A stretch of DNA of 47,621 nucleotides from NCBI RefSeq assembly GCF_005876855.1, contig NZ_QLAE01000038.1, positions 1-47,621 on the forward strand. Reading direction: 5' to 3'. The position numbers and the translations under genes are program-made. The notes below the pieces were generated by a model. That model saw only the letters and a program-made list of their open reading frames with translations. It was not told where the DNA came from and did not search any database. The stretch's first letter is position 1. Every line of letters begins with the position of its first letter. Positions 45,358 through 47,621 of the stretch are shown here, in pieces. Origin of the DNA: Stutzerimonas nosocomialis (lineage in GTDB: Bacteria > Pseudomonadota > Gammaproteobacteria > Pseudomonadales > Pseudomonadaceae).

Positions 45358-47583
45358 TCATTTTTCCCTCCAGAACCTGCGCTCGCCACGCAGCCCCTCG
45401 GCATCCGACCAGTCGCCGAGCACAAAGCGCACCGCACCCATTTTCGCCGTATCCAGCAGCGTCGCGCCGGCGAGTTCGAGGCGCTCGACGACACTCGGAT
45501 GAGGGTGGCCGAAGTTGTTGTGCAGCCCTCGTGACAGCAACGCGCCCTGCGGCGCCACAGCCGCTACGAAGGCCGCCGAGGACGAGCTGCGACTGCCATG
45601 GTGCGGCACCAGCAACCAGCGGGCCTGCGCGTCGAAACCGCTCTGCAACAAGGCCCGCTCGGCTGCCGCATCGATGTCGCCGGTCAGCAGCAGCCGCTCG
45701 CCATTGGCCTCGACCAGCAGCACGCAGGACGCCTGGTTACCGGTCCGCGCCCCACCCCACAGCCAGGTGGTGAACCGGACACCGTCCCACTCCCAATGCT
45801 CATCTGTATCGCAGCGCTGCGACTGCAAGGTACGCGGCAGGCGCTGCGGCTCGCCGCTCAGCACTCGATCGACGGGCACCATGCGCCTTACCGCGAGCGC
45901 ACCGCCGGCATGATCGCTGTCGGCGTGGCTGAGCAGCATGGTATCCAGCCGCGCGACGCCGAGCTTGCGCAACGAGGCGCCCACGACGCGCTCCCCCAGG
46001 TCGAAATCGCCGAAACGCGGACCGGCGTCGTAGAGCAAGGCGTGCCCATGGGTCCTGATCAGCAGCGCACTGCCCTGCCCCACGTCGAACATCCAGACCT
46101 GCGCCCTCCCCACAGCCGGGCTCTGCGCCGGGGGATAGAACAGCGGCAACAGCAGCACCAGGCCCAACGGGCGCAGCGGCATTCCCGAAGGCAACAACAG
46201 CGCGAGGGTACCGAGCGCAACCAGTCCCCAGGCCCAGAACGGCATCGCCGACAGCAGCCACGCCGGCTGCCAGGCCGAAACCCAGCCGAGAAAACCGAAC
46301 AGCAGTGACAGCAGGCCACCGGCAAGCCACAGCAGACCCTCGCCGACCCAGGGCAACGGCAGCAGCAGAGCACCGAGCAGCGCCGTCGGTACCACCAGCA
46401 GCGATACGACGGGCACCGCGACCAGGTTGGCCAGCGGCGCGCTCAGGCTCACCGGCAAGCCCAGCGCGATCATCAATGGGACCAGCCCCAACGCCATGCT
46501 CCATTGCGCCCTGAGCAGGGTTTGCCAGCCGCCCCAGGCGCCGAGCCGACCTCTAAATACCCAGGCCAGCAGCGCGACCGCGCCGAACGACAACCACAGC
46601 CCCGGCTGCAGGACGGCGAGTGGATCGAGCAGCAGCACGACGACGAACGCAGTCAGCAACGGCGTCCAGACACCCAACTGGCGGTATCGCAACCTCCAGA
46701 GCAGCACCGCCGCGACCATTAGGCAGGCCCGACGCACCGGAACATCGAATCCCGCCAGCCAGGCGTAGCCCAGTGCGCCGCCGAGGGCGAGCCCGCACGC
46801 CCAGGGTAGCCAGGGCAACCTTCGCGGCCAGAGGCCGAACCGCGCCAGCATCGCAACCGCGCCGTACAGCAACCCGGCCAGCATGCCCACATGCTGGCCG
46901 GATATGACCATCAAATGGACCGTGCCGGTATCCTGCAGGACACGCCAGTCGCCAGCGCTGAGCCCCGATGAATCGCCGACCACCAGCGCCGCCAGCGCCC
47001 CTTCCCGCCCGAGCGCATCGACACGCATCAGCCGGCTGCGCAGCGCGTCGCGAACCGAACCTGCGCCCTGCGCGGCCTGCAGGCGATTGCCGGCCTTGAT
47101 GGTCCCGGTGGCACCGATGCGCCGAGCGAGCAGCCAGGCTTCGTAGTCGAACGATTGCGGGTTGATCAGTCCGTGCGGACGCTTGAGCGTTGCCGCCACC
47201 CGCCAGCGCTCGCCGGCCTGGATGGGCGGCCCGCCATACCAGGCGAGCCGGATGCGCGAAGGCAGCCCGGCGTGACGGGAGCTGATCTGCTCGAGCTCGA
47301 ACCGCACCACGCGCGACTCGACCGCCGGCAACCCGACCACCGTACCCTCGAGCCAGAAGGTACGCCCGTCCAGCGATGTCGGCAGACGATCGCTCATGGC
47401 CCAGTGCGCGTTGAGGCAGGCCCAACCGAGCCCGACGCAGAACAGCCCGAGCAGCCGCAGCCTCGGCAGGGCGAACAGGAGCCCGGCAGACAGCAGCGCA
47501 ATCACGCCCCAGAGTGGTGGTAGCGTGGGCAGAAAGCGAAGCAGGACCAGTCCGGCCGCCAGCGCCAACATCCCTGTGCGCAT
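45358..47583 (-). CDS. comEC: DNA internalization competence protein ComEC/Rec2
   Basis: A 741-residue inner-membrane DNA-uptake channel. N-terminal helices and the periplasmic OB-like DUF4131 region (residues about 30-170) are followed by the multi-helix Competence domain (about 200-470) with HLMVISGQHVGMLAGL near 228. The C-terminal metallo-beta-lactamase-like domain (from about 495) has FDVGQGSALLI, LSHADSDHAGG and VPHHGSRSSSS. All three domains are complete, so natural transformation capacity is plausible. It starts at ATG 47583 after GAGGAGG. Confidence 0.96.
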   Translation of the reverse strand: MRTGMLALAAGLVLLRFLPTLPPLWGVIALLSAGLLFALPRLRLLGLFCVGLGWACLNAHWAMSDRLPTSLDGRTFWLEGTVVGLPAVESRVVRFELEQISSRHAGLPSRIRLAWYGGPPIQAGERWRVAATLKRPHGLINPQSFDYEAWLLARRIGATGTIKAGNRLQAAQGAGSVRDALRSRLMRVDALGREGALAALVVGDSSGLSAGDWRVLQDTGTVHLMVISGQHVGMLAGLLYGAVAMLARFGLWPRRLPWLPWACGLALGGALGYAWLAGFDVPVRRACLMVAAVLLWRLRYRQLGVWTPLLTAFVVVLLLDPLAVLQPGLWLSFGAVALLAWVFRGRLGAWGGWQTLLRAQWSMALGLVPLMIALGLPVSLSAPLANLVAVPVVSLLVVPTALLGALLLPLPWVGEGLLWLAGGLLSLLFGFLGWVSAWQPAWLLSAMPFWAWGLVALGTLALLLPSGMPLRPLGLVLLLPLFYPPAQSPAVGRAQVWMFDVGQGSALLIRTHGHALLYDAGPRFGDFDLGERVVGASLRKLGVARLDTMLLSHADSDHAGGALAVRRMVPVDRVLSGEPQRLPRTLQSQRCDTDEHWEWDGVRFTTWLWGGARTGNQASCVLLVEANGERLLLTGDIDAAAERALLQSGFDAQARWLLVPHHGSRSSSSAAFVAAVAPQGALLSRGLHNNFGHPHPSVVERLELAGATLLDTAKMGAVRFVLGDWSDAEGLRGERRFWREK

Positions 47584-47621
47584 ATCGAGATTCCCTCCTC
47601 AAGAACGGTGACCGCGCGCCG

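Overview
This is chromosomal, GC-rich DNA from a gammaproteobacterium of the Pseudomonadaceae (Pseudomonas sensu lato; Stutzerimonas-like is possible, but species cannot be fixed from the sequence alone). The evidence is the gene order. The block etfA-etfB / ETF-QO / DUF1285 / DUF4823 / TetR ... tatD-pilZ-holB-tmk-mltG-pabC-fabF-acpP-fabG-fabD-plsX-rpmF-yceD / maf / sppA-like-HAD-rluC / rne / murB-LMW-PTP-kdsB-ycaR-lpxK-exbD-exbB-comEC is, from memory, the order of the P. aeruginosa PA2951-PA2984 region, and many proteins look very close to their Pseudomonas counterparts.

Layout. (1) 1-5700: flagellar operon fliEFGHI and the 5' part of fliJ, all on the minus strand, behind a strong sigma-54 promoter. 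(2) 5700-12900: mixed accessory and housekeeping genes: an unknown membrane protein, a BenE-type transporter, a divergent SDR / NADP-dependent oxidoreductase pair, pyrF, a DUF2897 miniprotein, a lipoprotein of unknown role, and a MocR-type regulator with a direct-repeat operator. (3) 12860-14850: three-gene cell-envelope module (solute-binding protein, DUF4398 lipoprotein, DUF4398-OmpA lipoprotein) of unknown function. (4) 14900-18650: electron-transfer flavoprotein locus, etfBA divergent from ETF-ubiquinone oxidoreductase, with a PsrA-type operator between the two promoters and an intrinsic terminator after each unit. (5) 18670-23400: DUF1285, DUF4823 lipoprotein, TetR regulator, class V aminotransferase, a candidate small RNA with a strong terminator, and an AroP-type permease. 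(6) 23500-33630: a long minus-strand series for fatty-acid and phospholipid synthesis (plsX, fabD, fabG, acpP, fabF) running into folate, peptidoglycan, nucleotide and replication genes (pabC, mltG, tmk, holB, pilZ, tatD), most of the genes from fabF to holB overlapping. (7) 33730-40600: maf, the rluC-HAD-sppA operon, and rne with a leader of about 480 nt. (8) 40750-47600: minus-strand operon for envelope and LPS precursors (comEC, exbBD, lpxK, ycaR, kdsB, LMW-PTP, murB).

No mobile element, CRISPR array, rRNA or tRNA was seen. The window is mostly core genome. The least explained parts are the SBP/DUF4398/OmpA module, the two orphan envelope proteins (5719-6363 and 10686-11270), the class V aminotransferase, and several regulatory architectures in the intergenic regions.
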